DNA of 64,000 bases from an uncultured Prevotella sp. (GCA_900316295.1 ONCJ01000011.1:30235-94234), one strand, 5' to 3'. Shown: positions 25,404-34,936, counted from the first letter of the stretch. Numbers and translations are program-made. The notes: a model not told the origin generated them from the letters alone.

Positions 25404-26060
25404 TTACAAATACTCCATCAGTATGTCCCAGACGGCTATGATGTGGCAAACGGAGCCCGCAAGCACAAAGAAATGGAACACCGAGTGCATGAATTTACGC
25501 TTGTTGAGCGAGTAGAACACAGCTCCGGTGATGTATGCCACACCCTCGGCGATGATCCATACCACCGCCGCCGTACTCACCGAGTCGACAAGGGGCTTAA
25601 AGGCTACGAGCACACTAAGTCCCATACCGATAAAGCAGAGGGTCTCCAGATTGCTATGGTCCTTCAGTTGGCGGAACGCCATCACCGTACCCACTATGGC
25701 GCATAGCCACACAAAGGCGAACAGCGACCAGCCCCAGTAGCCTTGCTCGCGCAGTGCCACAAGTGTGATGGGCGAATAGCTGCCGGCGATATGCCAGTAG
25801 ATGGCAGCATGATCCCACCGTCGGAGTCGTTCTTTCCATACCGAGCGTGCCGAGAGTGCATGATACCACGTGGAAGCGACATACGACATCAGCATACCGA
25901 AGAGATAGAGCGACACACCAAATGTCGCCCACCCATTGCCTCGGGTGGCACACCATATTATAAATAATGTGCCGACGACCGCTGCCAGCACTATCCCGCC
26001 AGCATGCGACCACGAGTTCCACAGCTCTTCCTTGTGACTAAAATATATCTTCCATTTCAT
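25404..26060 (-). CDS. Hemolysin III / PAQR-type membrane protein
   Basis: 218 aa with seven predicted transmembrane segments. Conserved residues of the HlyIII/YqfA family are visible: 'SWSHAGG' near the N-terminus, 'STWYHA', and the C-terminal 'SVFHFFVLAGSVCHIIAV', whose histidines bind metal in PAQR relatives. Family members are inner-membrane proteins of uncertain role. Promoter TATCTTTG at 26072-26079 on this strand. Confidence 0.9.
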   Translation of the reverse strand: MKWKIYFSHKEELWNSWSHAGGIVLAAVVGTLFIIWCATRGNGWATFGVSLYLFGMLMSYVASTWYHALSARSVWKERLRRWDHAAIYWHIAGSYSPITLVALREQGYWGWSLFAFVWLCAIVGTVMAFRQLKDHSNLETLCFIGMGLSVLVAFKPLVDSVSTAAVVWIIAEGVAYITGAVFYSLNKRKFMHSVFHFFVLAGSVCHIIAVWDILMEYL

Positions 26061-26071
26061 AGTAACGATTG

Positions 26072-26079
26072 CAAAGATA
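26072..26079 (-). promoter_or_regulatory. -7 box for the hemolysin III gene
   Basis: Minus-strand TATCTTTG (plus-strand CAAAGATA), 12 bases before the ATG complement at 26060, so the leader would be only a few bases long. Confidence 0.55.
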
Positions 26080-26177
26080 GCATTTTTTCAAAAAAAAAGA
26101 GAGAATTATTCGTTTAATTCGTGGATTTCGTGGTTGCATGAGTATAAAGAAAGAATAATTCGTGGTAGTAGGACTCG

Positions 26178-28340
26178 TCAGAATCCTACGGCGCGACGTT
26201 GGCGCAGCTCTACGGTCTGCGTATTGAACTTACGCATCGCCGCCTCCACGTCTTCCACTTCTATCCGCTGATAGGTGTCTCGTGTGAAGGCGTGAGGCAT
26301 ACTTACGAGCCGGTCTGCCATCGCAGGGATGATGCCGTTGTTGACAAACTGCTCCACCCATCGGGCGTTACTGAAGTTCTTGGAGTGCTGCTTCACCATG
26401 CTGTCAATGCTCCACCTCAGCTTTTCGCGCGCCTGCTCCGACAGCACGTACTCGTCTTTTTGGAACTGCAGGTCGGCTATCTCCATCAGTTCGTCGGTGG
26501 TATAGTCGGCAAAACGGAATTTATTAGGAAATCTTCCTACGAGTCCCGGGTTCATCGACATCAGCTTGTCCATCTCCTTCTCATATCCGGCAAACACTAT
26601 CAGCATGTCGGGGTCTTTCTGACTGAGCACCGTCAGCAAACATTCTACGGCATGCCTGCCGAAATCTCGGTCGTCGTCTGAGCCATATAGGGTGTAAGCC
26701 TCATCTATGAAGAGAACGTTGCCACGTGCCTCTTGCAGTATCTGCTGCATGTTGTTCTCGGTGTCACCGATGTACTGTCCCACGATGCGAGGACGGTCTA
26801 CGGCTATCACCTCACCCTTAGAGAGCAGTCCCAACGAGTGGTAGATGCGTCCGAGCATACGAGCGACGGTGGTCTTGCCCGTCCCCGGGTTGCCTGTGAA
26901 GATGGCGTGATGTACGGTAGCAGACTTGGCTGGCAGCCCCAACTGTCGGCGCTGGGCAAAGAAGCGCATGCGGTTGGCAAGTGTGGCGATGTCGTTCTTT
27001 ATCTCTTTCAGACCAATCATCGCCTGCAGGTCAGCCATCGCCCGCTCGTATTCGTCGCCGCTGTCTTCGTTGGCAAAGTCGTCGATGTCTTCGGGTTGCA
27101 CCTTACTGATGTCATACTGCAATGTGATTTGCATTCCGGAGATACATCGTGTGGTGTACGCCTCAGCCATTTTCGTGACAATTTTCTCCATTTCATCGTC
27201 ACCCCAGCGGGTTGCCTTACCACTCTTATATGCTCTGCTGAACATCTTTTGTGCCTTCACCACGGCTGCGTCAGAGAGCGTCAGGTTGTGACGACTACAG
27301 CTACGCAGGAAGAGCTGCATCAGGTCTTTGTCGTCAAACTCCTCCACCACCATCCTGTTCTTTGGCTGGAAATAGTCGGTGAGCGACGGGTTCTGGTCGA
27401 GCAGTTCATCGAGTTTCTGCCTCGTCCCCATCAGTATGATACTGTAGCTCTCCGAGCGCAGGTATCGTGCCAACGTCATCAGCACGCTCTTGCCTCCCTT
27501 TCTCAGCAGAGCACCGACGTTGTGTAGCAGCAAGGTGTACTCTATCCGTTCGTTAGGGTCCTGGCGGTCGTATTCCTCGGGGTCGAAATCTCTTTTTAAC
27601 ACGCCGCTCGTCCCGTAGCTGTTGCTAAGATCGGTAGCGTCGAGACATAGCATATTACAGTCTACCGACTTATACCTCCCGGGGAAATGAGCCGCCCAGC
27701 TGAGTAGTTCGCCCAACCATGAGAGCCTGAGATTGTCTCTCGTCTCTATCATATAGTGTCGGCACAACTGTAGCTCGCTCTCGCCATAGAGGTCTCTCTG
27801 CCCGTTGAGCGTGGTCTCATGGATGCGTCGCATCATCATCGTCGTCACCTGTCGCAAACCAGGATAGCGGTATATCTCCATATATTGAGATATGCTGCAG
27901 AAGAAGTATTCCAGCAGTTCGTCCTCATCGCTCATACATTCACATAGTGCACAGCTCACGGGAGTGAAGTTGTGGCGGTCGTCCAGCTGCCAGTTGATGA
28001 GCACAACCGTACTCTTGGCGTATCTGACCAGCATCACATACCTGCCCGCATACCACACGCTCTCGCCTTTCAGCTCCATCTTCAGTCGCCGCAGCGTCCG
28101 CATCGTATCTTTCTCGTCGGTGATAAGGCTCGACCACCCCACTACCTGATGTCTGTCGTCGAGCATCAGTATCTTACACCGTTCGTCCTTCAGTATTGTT
28201 GTCGCAAGAGTCAGAGTCACATTCAGATTGCTAATAAAACACACATCATCCGCATCAATATCTTTCCTCTTCGGTTCTATCTTGATGTTTCTCAGAATAG
28301 TACCGTCGAAGAGTCTGTAATTGTCTTTTTGCTTTGTCAT
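26178..28340 (-). CDS. CbxX/CfxQ-type AAA+ ATPase with an extra degenerate N-terminal AAA region
   Basis: 720 aa. The C-terminal half is a full CbxX-type AAA domain: Walker A 'GNPGTGKTT' near residue 482, Walker B 'VLFIDEAYTLYG' near 541, then 'VFAGYEKEMDKLMSMNPGL', 'GRFPNKFRFADYT' and a helical lid. The N-terminal 400 residues lack a P-loop but contain 'ILMGTRQKLDELLDQNPSL' (about 300-325), which mimics the sensor-1 region of the same fold. This indicates a degenerate duplicated AAA domain. CbxX relatives remodel protein partners such as Rubisco. The partner here is unknown and the neighbours do not reveal it. Confidence 0.8.
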   Translation of the reverse strand: MTKQKDNYRLFDGTILRNIKIEPKRKDIDADDVCFISNLNVTLTLATTILKDERCKILMLDDRHQVVGWSSLITDEKDTMRTLRRLKMELKGESVWYAGRYVMLVRYAKSTVVLINWQLDDRHNFTPVSCALCECMSDEDELLEYFFCSISQYMEIYRYPGLRQVTTMMMRRIHETTLNGQRDLYGESELQLCRHYMIETRDNLRLSWLGELLSWAAHFPGRYKSVDCNMLCLDATDLSNSYGTSGVLKRDFDPEEYDRQDPNERIEYTLLLHNVGALLRKGGKSVLMTLARYLRSESYSIILMGTRQKLDELLDQNPSLTDYFQPKNRMVVEEFDDKDLMQLFLRSCSRHNLTLSDAAVVKAQKMFSRAYKSGKATRWGDDEMEKIVTKMAEAYTTRCISGMQITLQYDISKVQPEDIDDFANEDSGDEYERAMADLQAMIGLKEIKNDIATLANRMRFFAQRRQLGLPAKSATVHHAIFTGNPGTGKTTVARMLGRIYHSLGLLSKGEVIAVDRPRIVGQYIGDTENNMQQILQEARGNVLFIDEAYTLYGSDDDRDFGRHAVECLLTVLSQKDPDMLIVFAGYEKEMDKLMSMNPGLVGRFPNKFRFADYTTDELMEIADLQFQKDEYVLSEQAREKLRWSIDSMVKQHSKNFSNARWVEQFVNNGIIPAMADRLVSMPHAFTRDTYQRIEVEDVEAAMRKFNTQTVELRQRRAVGF

Positions 28341-28347
28341 AAAAAAT

Positions 28348-28392
28348 CAACTTCTTTAACTTCTTTAAATCCCTTAACTTCTTTAACTTCTT
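28348..28392. repeat. Nonamer array (TAACTTCTT x5)
   Basis: Five nine-base units (CAACTTCTT, TAACTTCTT, TAAATCCCT, TAACTTCTT, TAACTTCTT). They begin 8 bases outside the start codon of the AAA ATPase (28340). The reverse complement is the same family as the array at 52082-52117. Confidence 0.8.
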
Positions 28393-28896
28393 AAAAACAG
28401 AGATACAGGCTCTGACGACACACCATGAATGGGTCGTCTGCCTGGCATAGTCGGTTAAACAATCAAACAAAACAAATCTGAATGTGAACTCCTATCCACA
28501 CCAATATATGTATCAATATGTCAAAGAACACTGACCTCACCATCGGGGATTACCCCGACAGCATCGTAGCCGTCACGAGACACTATCGCCTACGTCGCGT
28601 GCTTCCAAAACATTTCTTCTGTCAGTCTTCTTTGTTCTCATATATTAGTGGGAAGTTTAGTGGTTTGGGGTGTGAAACGTTGAGTAAAAAGGTAGATGTG
28701 AGAGAATAGTATTTATCTGTTTACAATATCATAGTTCGAAATGGGGCTGCAAAGATAATTCTTTTTCTCATACCGCCAAACTTTTTCCCGACTTTTTTCA
28801 TGTAGCCCCGTTTTTTCTGAACGAAAAGAACATAGACACACCTGTCGGACGAACACAGGAATGTCCCAAGTACACACCTTAAAAGACGGATTCTTT
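28393..28896. other. Intergenic region with no convincing gene
   Basis: About 500 bases between the AAA ATPase start and the RNase R stop. A 63-codon plus-strand frame at 28518-28709 has no promoter, family match or neighbour support. No hairpin stronger than background was recognised. It may contain decayed sequence or the AAA gene's distal promoter. Confidence 0.5.
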
Positions 28897-31191
28897 CTAA
28901 TCGGCGAGGATGAAGTCGAGCTGGCGCTTCTCGAGGTTGGTGCGCACCACCTCTATGCGTATGGGGTCGCCAAGCTGGTAGCGGTGGTGGCGACGACGGC
29001 CTATGAGACAGTAGTTCTTCTCGTCGAAGTCGTAATAGTCGTTGCCCAGGTCGCGCATCATGATCATACCCTCGCAGTGGTTCTCGTCTATCTCGCAATA
29101 GATACCGTAGGAGGTGATGCCCGAGATGTGGGCGTCATAGACGTTGCCTATCTTGTCTTCCATAAACTCCACCATCTTATACTTGATAGACTCACGCTCG
29201 GCATTCTGGGCTATCTGCTCCATGTCAGATGAGTGCTCGCACAAGTCCTCGTACTTGTTACGGTTGGCTGACTTGCCTCCCTGCTGGTAGTGGGTGAGCA
29301 GTCTGTGGACCATCGTGTCGGGATAGCGGCGGATGGGCGACGTGAAGTGGGTGTAGTAGTCGAATGCCAGTCCGAAGTGGCCTATGTTGTGTGTAGAGTA
29401 TTTGGCTTTCATCATCGTGCGCAGAGCTACCTTGTGGATGAGCTTCTCCTCCCTTGAGCCCTGACTCTCGGTGATGAGTTGGTTCATGCTGCGAGCTGTC
29501 GCACCCTTGGTGCTCGACGACTTCAGCTTGTAGCCAAACCTAGCCACGAAGGTGCGCAGGTCTTCAAACTTCTGCGGGTCGGGGTTGTCGTGTACACGAT
29601 AGGGCAAGGTCTTGCCTCCACCCTCGCCAGGCTTGCCTTTTGCTCCCTTAGTTTTCTTCACCTTACCCACGCTCTCCGCAACGGTACGGTTGGCGAGCAA
29701 CATGAACTCCTCGATGAGTTTGTTGGCATCCTTGGACACCTTGAAGTAGCATCGGGTAGGATGTCCCTTCTCGTCGATGTCGAACTTCATCTCCTCTGAA
29801 TCGAAGTCGATGGCTCCATTCTTATACCTCTTCTTACGCAGCTCCTTAGCCAAGGCATCGAGTGTACATATCTCTTCGGCGTATTCACCGATGAAGGGGT
29901 GAGAGGAACTTGAAACATTTTGCGTTGATTGCTTAGCATTGAACGCTGGACGAAGAGCAGGTGCAGGCTCGCCCTTTCCGTCGACGACTCCGTTTTGCTC
30001 GAGCAGGGCTTGTGCCTCCTCGTAGGCATAGCGACGGTTGCTACGTATGATAGTGTGGACTATGCGATAGCTCTTCACGTTAGCTTCATTGTCCAAAACG
30101 AAGATGACACTATAGCACAGCTTATCCTCATCGGGACGTAACGAACATACATAATTACAGAGGTGTTCTGGAAGCATCGGTATGGTACGGTCGACGAGAT
30201 ATACGGATGTTGCTCGCTTCTGCGCCTCACGGTCGATGATGTCGCCCTCCTTGACATAGTGCGACACGTCGGCAATGTGGACTCCCACCTCATAAAGTTG
30301 AGGTGAGAGTATGCGTATTGACAATGCGTCGTCGAAGTCCTTGGCATCATGAGGGTCGATGGTACAAGTCCACACGTCGCGGAAGTCCTCCCGCTCGGCT
30401 ACGTCTTGTGGTGTTATCTCGCCCGTAATCTTCTTTGCAGCCTCTTCCACCTCCTTCGGATAGCGGTAGGGCAGTCCGTACTTGGCGAGTATGGCATGCA
30501 TCTCGGTGGTGTTGTCGCCAGCCTGACCAAGGATGTCTATCACCTCACCTATGATGCGCTGCGAGTCTTTCGAGGGCCACGATATCACCCTGACCAGAGC
30601 CTTGTCGCCCGTCTTTCCTCCCTTCAGTTTCTTTAGCGGGATGATGATATCGCTGGAGAAGATGTTGCTGTCGAGGTTGAGGAATGCTATCTCGGGATCT
30701 ACCTCGAGATTACCTACAAACGTATCTTTCTCGTGGGAGAGTATCTCGGTGACCATCGCCTCCTTGATATGATTGCGACGCCGAGCCATCATGGTCACAC
30801 GCACACGGTCGCCATTCATAGCCCACATGGAGTTGCGTTCGGAGACGAAGATGGGCAGGTCGCTGCCGTCGGGGATGAACGAGTTCTTACCATTGGTCTT
30901 CCTGACGAAACGTCCCTCGAGCACCTGTCCGTCGGTATTCAGCCGGTAGGCATTATCAGCCACCTTGGTGAGGAAGTCGTCCCAAGCCATCTCCTCCATC
31001 ACATCGATGGCAAGCATCTTCAGCGGATGGGTGTTGAGACGTAGCTCCTTGAATATCTGTTTGAAACTGAAAGTCACACCTGCATGTTGCTGGAAAAAGC
31101 CAGAGAGCAACTCTTCCATCTGTGCTTTGTTATGGTATTTTCCACCCTTTCGTAGTCTCCCCGCATTCTTAGAATTCTTACTTGTTGCCAT
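28897..31191 (-). CDS. rnr: Ribonuclease R
   Basis: 3'-5' exoribonuclease that degrades structured RNA. 764 aa. N-terminal cold-shock/OB domains are followed by the RNB domain with 'TIDPHDAKDFDDALSI', whose aspartates bind catalytic metal, and 'YTHFTSPIRRYPD'. A C-terminal S1 domain ends near 'LEKRQLDFILAD'. There is a low-complexity insertion at about 400-425 ('KQSTQNVSSSSHPF') within the RNB domain and a KTKGAKG-type basic loop near 520. Full length. Its promoter lies back-to-back with that of the epimerase. Confidence 0.95.
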   Translation of the reverse strand: MATSKNSKNAGRLRKGGKYHNKAQMEELLSGFFQQHAGVTFSFKQIFKELRLNTHPLKMLAIDVMEEMAWDDFLTKVADNAYRLNTDGQVLEGRFVRKTNGKNSFIPDGSDLPIFVSERNSMWAMNGDRVRVTMMARRRNHIKEAMVTEILSHEKDTFVGNLEVDPEIAFLNLDSNIFSSDIIIPLKKLKGGKTGDKALVRVISWPSKDSQRIIGEVIDILGQAGDNTTEMHAILAKYGLPYRYPKEVEEAAKKITGEITPQDVAEREDFRDVWTCTIDPHDAKDFDDALSIRILSPQLYEVGVHIADVSHYVKEGDIIDREAQKRATSVYLVDRTIPMLPEHLCNYVCSLRPDEDKLCYSVIFVLDNEANVKSYRIVHTIIRSNRRYAYEEAQALLEQNGVVDGKGEPAPALRPAFNAKQSTQNVSSSSHPFIGEYAEEICTLDALAKELRKKRYKNGAIDFDSEEMKFDIDEKGHPTRCYFKVSKDANKLIEEFMLLANRTVAESVGKVKKTKGAKGKPGEGGGKTLPYRVHDNPDPQKFEDLRTFVARFGYKLKSSSTKGATARSMNQLITESQGSREEKLIHKVALRTMMKAKYSTHNIGHFGLAFDYYTHFTSPIRRYPDTMVHRLLTHYQQGGKSANRNKYEDLCEHSSDMEQIAQNAERESIKYKMVEFMEDKIGNVYDAHISGITSYGIYCEIDENHCEGMIMMRDLGNDYYDFDEKNYCLIGRRRHHRYQLGDPIRIEVVRTNLEKRQLDFILAD

Positions 31192-31222
31192 AGCTTTTTA
31201 GTTGTTTTTGTTGTAGGTACGA

Positions 31223-31251
31223 CAAAAGTAATGAATTATTTTGTACTTTTG
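31223..31251. promoter_or_regulatory. Divergent promoters for rnr and the epimerase-PAP2-miaB genes
   Basis: Minus-strand TACTTTTG (31223-31230) lies 31 bases before rnr. Plus-strand TACTTTTG (31244-31251) lies 26 bases before the epimerase ATG. Confidence 0.68.
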
Positions 31252-31277
31252 CAAGCGAAAAGCGACTTTTTTTTATA

Positions 31278-32279
31278 ATGAAAAGAATTCTGATAACAGG
31301 AGCAAGCGGTTTCATCGGCAGTTTCATCGTCGAGGAGGCTCTCCGCCAAGGCATGGAGACATGGGCAGCTGTGAGGTCTTCCAGCTCGAGGGCATACCTC
31401 AACGACCAACGAATCAACTTCATAGAACTGGACCTCAGCGACGAGCAGCGACTCACAGAGCAACTCAAGGACCACCAGTTCGACTATGTCGTTCATGCTG
31501 CCGGCGTGACAAAATGTATCAACAAGGATGACTTCCGACGGGTGAATACCGAGGGGACACGACACCTGGTAGCTGCCCTGAGGGCGCTTCGGATGCCGAT
31601 AGAGCGATTTGTGTTCCTGAGCAGCCTCAGCGTGATGGGGGCTATACGCGAACAACAACCATATACCGAGATCAGAGAAGACGACACGCCACAGCCGAAT
31701 ACAGCATACGGCAAGAGTAAGCTGGAGGCGGAAGAGACCTTGAAAGCGAGGAGTGAGGAGCAATTTCCTTATGTGATACTGCGACCGACAGGCGTGTATG
31801 GCCCCAGGGAGAAGGACTATTTCATCATGGCAAAGAGCATTAAGGGACATAGCGACTTCGCCGTGGGATATAAACCGCAGGACATCACCTTCGTCTATGT
31901 CAAGGATGTGGTACAAGCTGTCTTCCTTGCCTTAGATCACGGCAAGACGGGACGCGCCTATTTTCTGAGCGATGGAAAGGTGTATCGCAGCGCCACCTTC
32001 AGCAACCTGATACGCCGAGAATTGGGCAACCCGTGGTGGATACGCATCACCGCACCGATATGGATACTACGAATAGTAACTGCCGTAGGCGACATCATCG
32101 GCAGGCTGAGCGGAAAGGCTATCGCACTGAACAACGACAAATACCATATCCTGAGACAACGCAACTGGCGCTGTGACATACAACCTGCAATCGACGAACT
32201 GGGATACAAGCCGCAATACGACTTGGAACGAGGGGTCAGGGAGACCATCGCATGGTATAAGAAGGAGGGGTGGATTTAG
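31278..32279 (+). CDS. NAD-dependent epimerase/dehydratase (extended SDR)
   Basis: 333 aa. The N-terminal 'GASGFIGSF' is the NAD(P)-binding glycine motif and 'YGKSKLEAEE' carries the catalytic Tyr/Lys pair, with a Ser-rich 'FLSSLSVMG' before it. The residues after the Tyr and the C-terminal fold fit sugar-nucleotide or hydroxysteroid-type SDRs. The exact substrate is not determinable. It is the first gene of a run with a PAP2 phosphatase and miaB. The TAG stop is immediately followed by a heptad array. Confidence 0.87.
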   Translation: MKRILITGASGFIGSFIVEEALRQGMETWAAVRSSSSRAYLNDQRINFIELDLSDEQRLTEQLKDHQFDYVVHAAGVTKCINKDDFRRVNTEGTRHLVAALRALRMPIERFVFLSSLSVMGAIREQQPYTEIREDDTPQPNTAYGKSKLEAEETLKARSEEQFPYVILRPTGVYGPREKDYFIMAKSIKGHSDFAVGYKPQDITFVYVKDVVQAVFLALDHGKTGRAYFLSDGKVYRSATFSNLIRRELGNPWWIRITAPIWILRIVTAVGDIIGRLSGKAIALNNDKYHILRQRNWRCDIQPAIDELGYKPQYDLERGVRETIAWYKKEGWI

Positions 32280-32314
32280 TTTTTAGTTTTTGGTTTTTAG
32301 TTTTTAGTTTTTGG
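32280..32314. repeat. Heptad array (TTTTTAG/TTTTTGG x5)
   Basis: Five exact seven-base units in the order AG, GG, AG, AG, GG. It starts one base after the epimerase stop and runs to the start of the next gene. Confidence 0.9.
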
Positions 32315-32319
32315 AAAGA

Positions 32320-33300
32320 GTGAAGGAATTATTTAAGATAGAGAAGAATCCTAAGAAGGGACTGCTGGCTGCGGAGTGGGCAATGATGGCATATCTTGTA
32401 TTCACCCTGCTGATGGCATTATTGCTGTCAACAAAGCTACCCAATCCCGAGATGATAATATGGGGACGAGCTAAAATAATATTCATGACAGCCGCACTAT
32501 GGCTGGTATACAGGATTGTACCCTGCCGCTTCACCCGACTGGTGCGCATCGGAGCACAGATGGGACTATTGGCTTGGTGGTATCCAGACACCTACGAGTT
32601 CAACCGTATATTCCCCAACCTCGACCATGTCTTCGCAGCATGGGAGCAAGACCTCTTCGGATGCCAGCCGGCAATAGTGTTCTCACAGTCGGTGACGAGT
32701 GCCGTGGTGAGCGAACTGTTCGACCTTGGCTATTGGGCATACTACTACATGATAGCCCTGGTGGTAGTATACTACTTCGGGTGGCGCTATCACGAGTTTG
32801 AAAGAGCCGCATTCATAGTCCTCGCGGCATTCTTCATCTACTATCTTGTGTTCATCTTCATACCAGTAACAGGACCAACCTTCTACTACAAAGCAGCAGG
32901 ACTGAAGAACATCATGGCAGGAGTCTTCCCTAACGTACATGACTACTTCAACTTCCATCAAGACTGTCTGCCTGCACCAGGCTATCAGGACGGAGTGTTC
33001 TATCATCTCGTAGAGGGAGCCAAGGCTGCCGGAGAAAGACCCACCGCCGCATTCCCCAGTTCGCACATAGGCATCTCCACCATCATTATGTGGCTGCTCA
33101 TCCATGCTCGCAACTGGCGACTGATGTGGATACTCATGCCATTATATATATGCCTGTGTTGTGCCACAGTATACATACAAGCCCACTATCTCGTCGACGC
33201 CATTGGCGGACTGATAAGTGGCACGCTGCTATACTTCATCCTGCTCTTCTGCTCGAAGAATATGGTGACATCAACAAATACAAAGAAAAAAAGACGATAA
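32320..33300 (+). CDS. PAP2-family membrane phosphatase
   Basis: About 326 aa with 6 or more hydrophobic segments. The C-terminal half has PAP2/AUR1-type motifs: 'RPTAAFPSSHIGIS' and 'QAHYLVDAIGG', whose His and Asp form the phosphotransfer site. Probably an inner-membrane lipid phosphatase or phosphotransferase acting on an isoprenyl or phospholipid substrate. The start is uncertain. GTG 32320 is chosen; TTG 32311 lies inside the last heptad unit of the upstream repeat, and no ATG is available. Confidence 0.82.
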   Translation: MKELFKIEKNPKKGLLAAEWAMMAYLVFTLLMALLLSTKLPNPEMIIWGRAKIIFMTAALWLVYRIVPCRFTRLVRIGAQMGLLAWWYPDTYEFNRIFPNLDHVFAAWEQDLFGCQPAIVFSQSVTSAVVSELFDLGYWAYYYMIALVVVYYFGWRYHEFERAAFIVLAAFFIYYLVFIFIPVTGPTFYYKAAGLKNIMAGVFPNVHDYFNFHQDCLPAPGYQDGVFYHLVEGAKAAGERPTAAFPSSHIGISTIIMWLLIHARNWRLMWILMPLYICLCCATVYIQAHYLVDAIGGLISGTLLYFILLFCSKNMVTSTNTKKKRR

Positions 33301-33313
33301 CAAAGAAAAGACT

Positions 33314-34630
33314 ATGAAGAAACTATATATCGAGACCTACGGATGCCAAATGAACGTGGCTGACTCTGAGGTGGTAGCCTCAATAATGAAGATGGCTGGC
33401 TACGACGTATGTGACACTGCAGAAGACGCTGATGCCATCTTCCTGAACACATGCTCAGTACGCGACAATGCCGAACAGAAGATATTTCATCGCTTAGAGG
33501 CGCTCAACAACCTAAAGAACAAAAGGAAAACCACGCCACCACTCATCATCGGAGTATTAGGCTGCATGGCAGAACGAGTGAAGGAAGACCTGCTGGAGAA
33601 CCACCACTGCGACCTCGTGGCAGGACCAGACGCATACCTCACCCTGCCCGACCTGATAGCACAGGCAGAGACGGGACACAAAGCCATCAACATCGAACTC
33701 TCAACCACTGAGACATACAAGGACGTAGTGCCACAACGACTACACGGAGCACGACTGGGCGGATTTGTGAGCATCATGCGAGGCTGTAACAACTTCTGCC
33801 ATTACTGTATCGTACCATACACCAGAGGCAGAGAGCGCAGCCGTAGCGTGGAGAGCATACTGCGCGAAGTGGCTGACCTGAGAGACCGAGGCTATAAGGA
33901 AGTGACCCTGCTGGGACAGAATGTCAACTCGTATATGGACAAGACTGGTACCACGTTCCCCCAACTCCTGCGTATGGTTGCCGAGACTGCTCCCAACATG
34001 AGAGTGCGCTTCACCACATCACACCCGAAGGACATGAGCGACGAGACACTACACGTGATTGCCGATGTGCCAAACATCTGCAAACAGATACACCTGCCAG
34101 TACAGAGTGGCTCCGACAAGATACTGAAGCTCATGAACCGTAAATATACCCGTGAGTGGTATCTCGACCGCGTGGCAGCCATCCGTCGCATCATCCCCGA
34201 CTGCGGACTTTCGACCGACATCTTCGTGGGATATCACGATGAAACCGAAGAAGATCACCAGATGAGCCTCGACCTAATGAGAGAAGTGGGATATGACTCA
34301 GCCTTCATGTTCAAATACTCGGAGCGTCCAGGCACCTACGCCTCAAAGCACCTACCCGACAACGTACCGGAAGACGTGAAGATACGCCGTCTCAACGAGC
34401 TCATCGCTCTGCAGACAGAGATGTCAGCAATAGCCAACAAGCGTGATGAAGGCAAAGAGTTTGATGTTCTCATAGAGAACTTCAGCAAGCGTAGCCGCGA
34501 ACAGCTGTGCGGTCGCACCGAACAAGGCAAGATGGTAGTCTTCGACAAAGGCACCCACCATATCGGAGAGATCGTTCGTGTGAGAATTACCGGTTCCACC
34601 AGCGCCACACTCTTCGGAGAGTGTGAGTGA
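33314..34630 (+). CDS. miaB: tRNA-2-methylthio-N6-dimethylallyladenosine synthase
   Basis: Radical SAM methylthiotransferase acting on A37 of tRNAs reading UNN codons. 438 aa, full length. The N-terminal UPF0004 domain has the auxiliary-cluster cysteines Cys11, Cys47 and Cys84. The radical SAM motif is 'RGCNNFCHYC' (Cys158, Cys162, Cys165). The C-terminal TRAM domain covers about 375-438. The stop codon is inside a GTGAAAA heptad array. Confidence 0.97.
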   Translation: MKKLYIETYGCQMNVADSEVVASIMKMAGYDVCDTAEDADAIFLNTCSVRDNAEQKIFHRLEALNNLKNKRKTTPPLIIGVLGCMAERVKEDLLENHHCDLVAGPDAYLTLPDLIAQAETGHKAINIELSTTETYKDVVPQRLHGARLGGFVSIMRGCNNFCHYCIVPYTRGRERSRSVESILREVADLRDRGYKEVTLLGQNVNSYMDKTGTTFPQLLRMVAETAPNMRVRFTTSHPKDMSDETLHVIADVPNICKQIHLPVQSGSDKILKLMNRKYTREWYLDRVAAIRRIIPDCGLSTDIFVGYHDETEEDHQMSLDLMREVGYDSAFMFKYSERPGTYASKHLPDNVPEDVKIRRLNELIALQTEMSAIANKRDEGKEFDVLIENFSKRSREQLCGRTEQGKMVVFDKGTHHIGEIVRVRITGSTSATLFGECE

Positions 34631-34655
34631 AAAAGTGAAAAGTGAAAAGTGAAAT
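34627..34655. repeat. Heptad array (GTGAAAA) overlapping the miaB stop
   Basis: GTGAAAAA, GTGAAAA, GTGAAAA, GTGAAAT: about four units of seven bases, with one 8-base unit. It contains the TGA stop of miaB (34628-34630). It pairs with the opposite-strand array at 34745-34774. Confidence 0.85.
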
Positions 34656-34744
34656 ATTCTCTATTTTGCAAAAAAATCGCCTATATATAAATATGAATGC
34701 GCGATACTAATTCCACCCCATATTGAAAATTTAATCTTTATGTT

Positions 34745-34774
34745 ATTTCACTTTTCACTTTTTCACTTTTTCAC
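34745..34774. repeat. Inverted partner of the GTGAAAA array
   Basis: Units ATTTCAC, TTTTCAC, TTTTTCAC, TTTTTCAC (7, 7, 8, 8 bases). They are complementary to 34627-34655 with about 90 bases between, so the two arrays could fold into a hairpin of more than 20 bp after miaB. Confidence 0.8.
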
Positions 34775-34898
34775 CCATACACATTTTTATGCAAATGGAA
34801 TATCTATTTATTATGAATAAATATCCTTTTTATTTTAGCCCGAATTTGTAAACAATTCAGAAAACATTCACTCCGAAGAGGAATTACCTGAAATAATG

Positions 34899-34930
34899 TT
34901 TGCAACCCCATAATATGCTTCGTATCTTTG
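34899..34930 (+). promoter_or_regulatory. Consensus promoter with no coding sequence downstream
   Basis: TTTG 34899-34902 and TATCTTTG 34923-34930 with a 20-base spacer. The next gene starts 218 bases later and has its own -7 box. Confidence 0.6.
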
Positions 34931-34936
34931 CAAAGT

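Noticed and set aside
28518-28709. 63-aa plus-strand frame 'MSKNTDLTIGDYPD...'
   Set aside because: No promoter, no recognisable family and no neighbouring partner; it lies in a gap with repeat debris. It could be real, but evidence is too weak.
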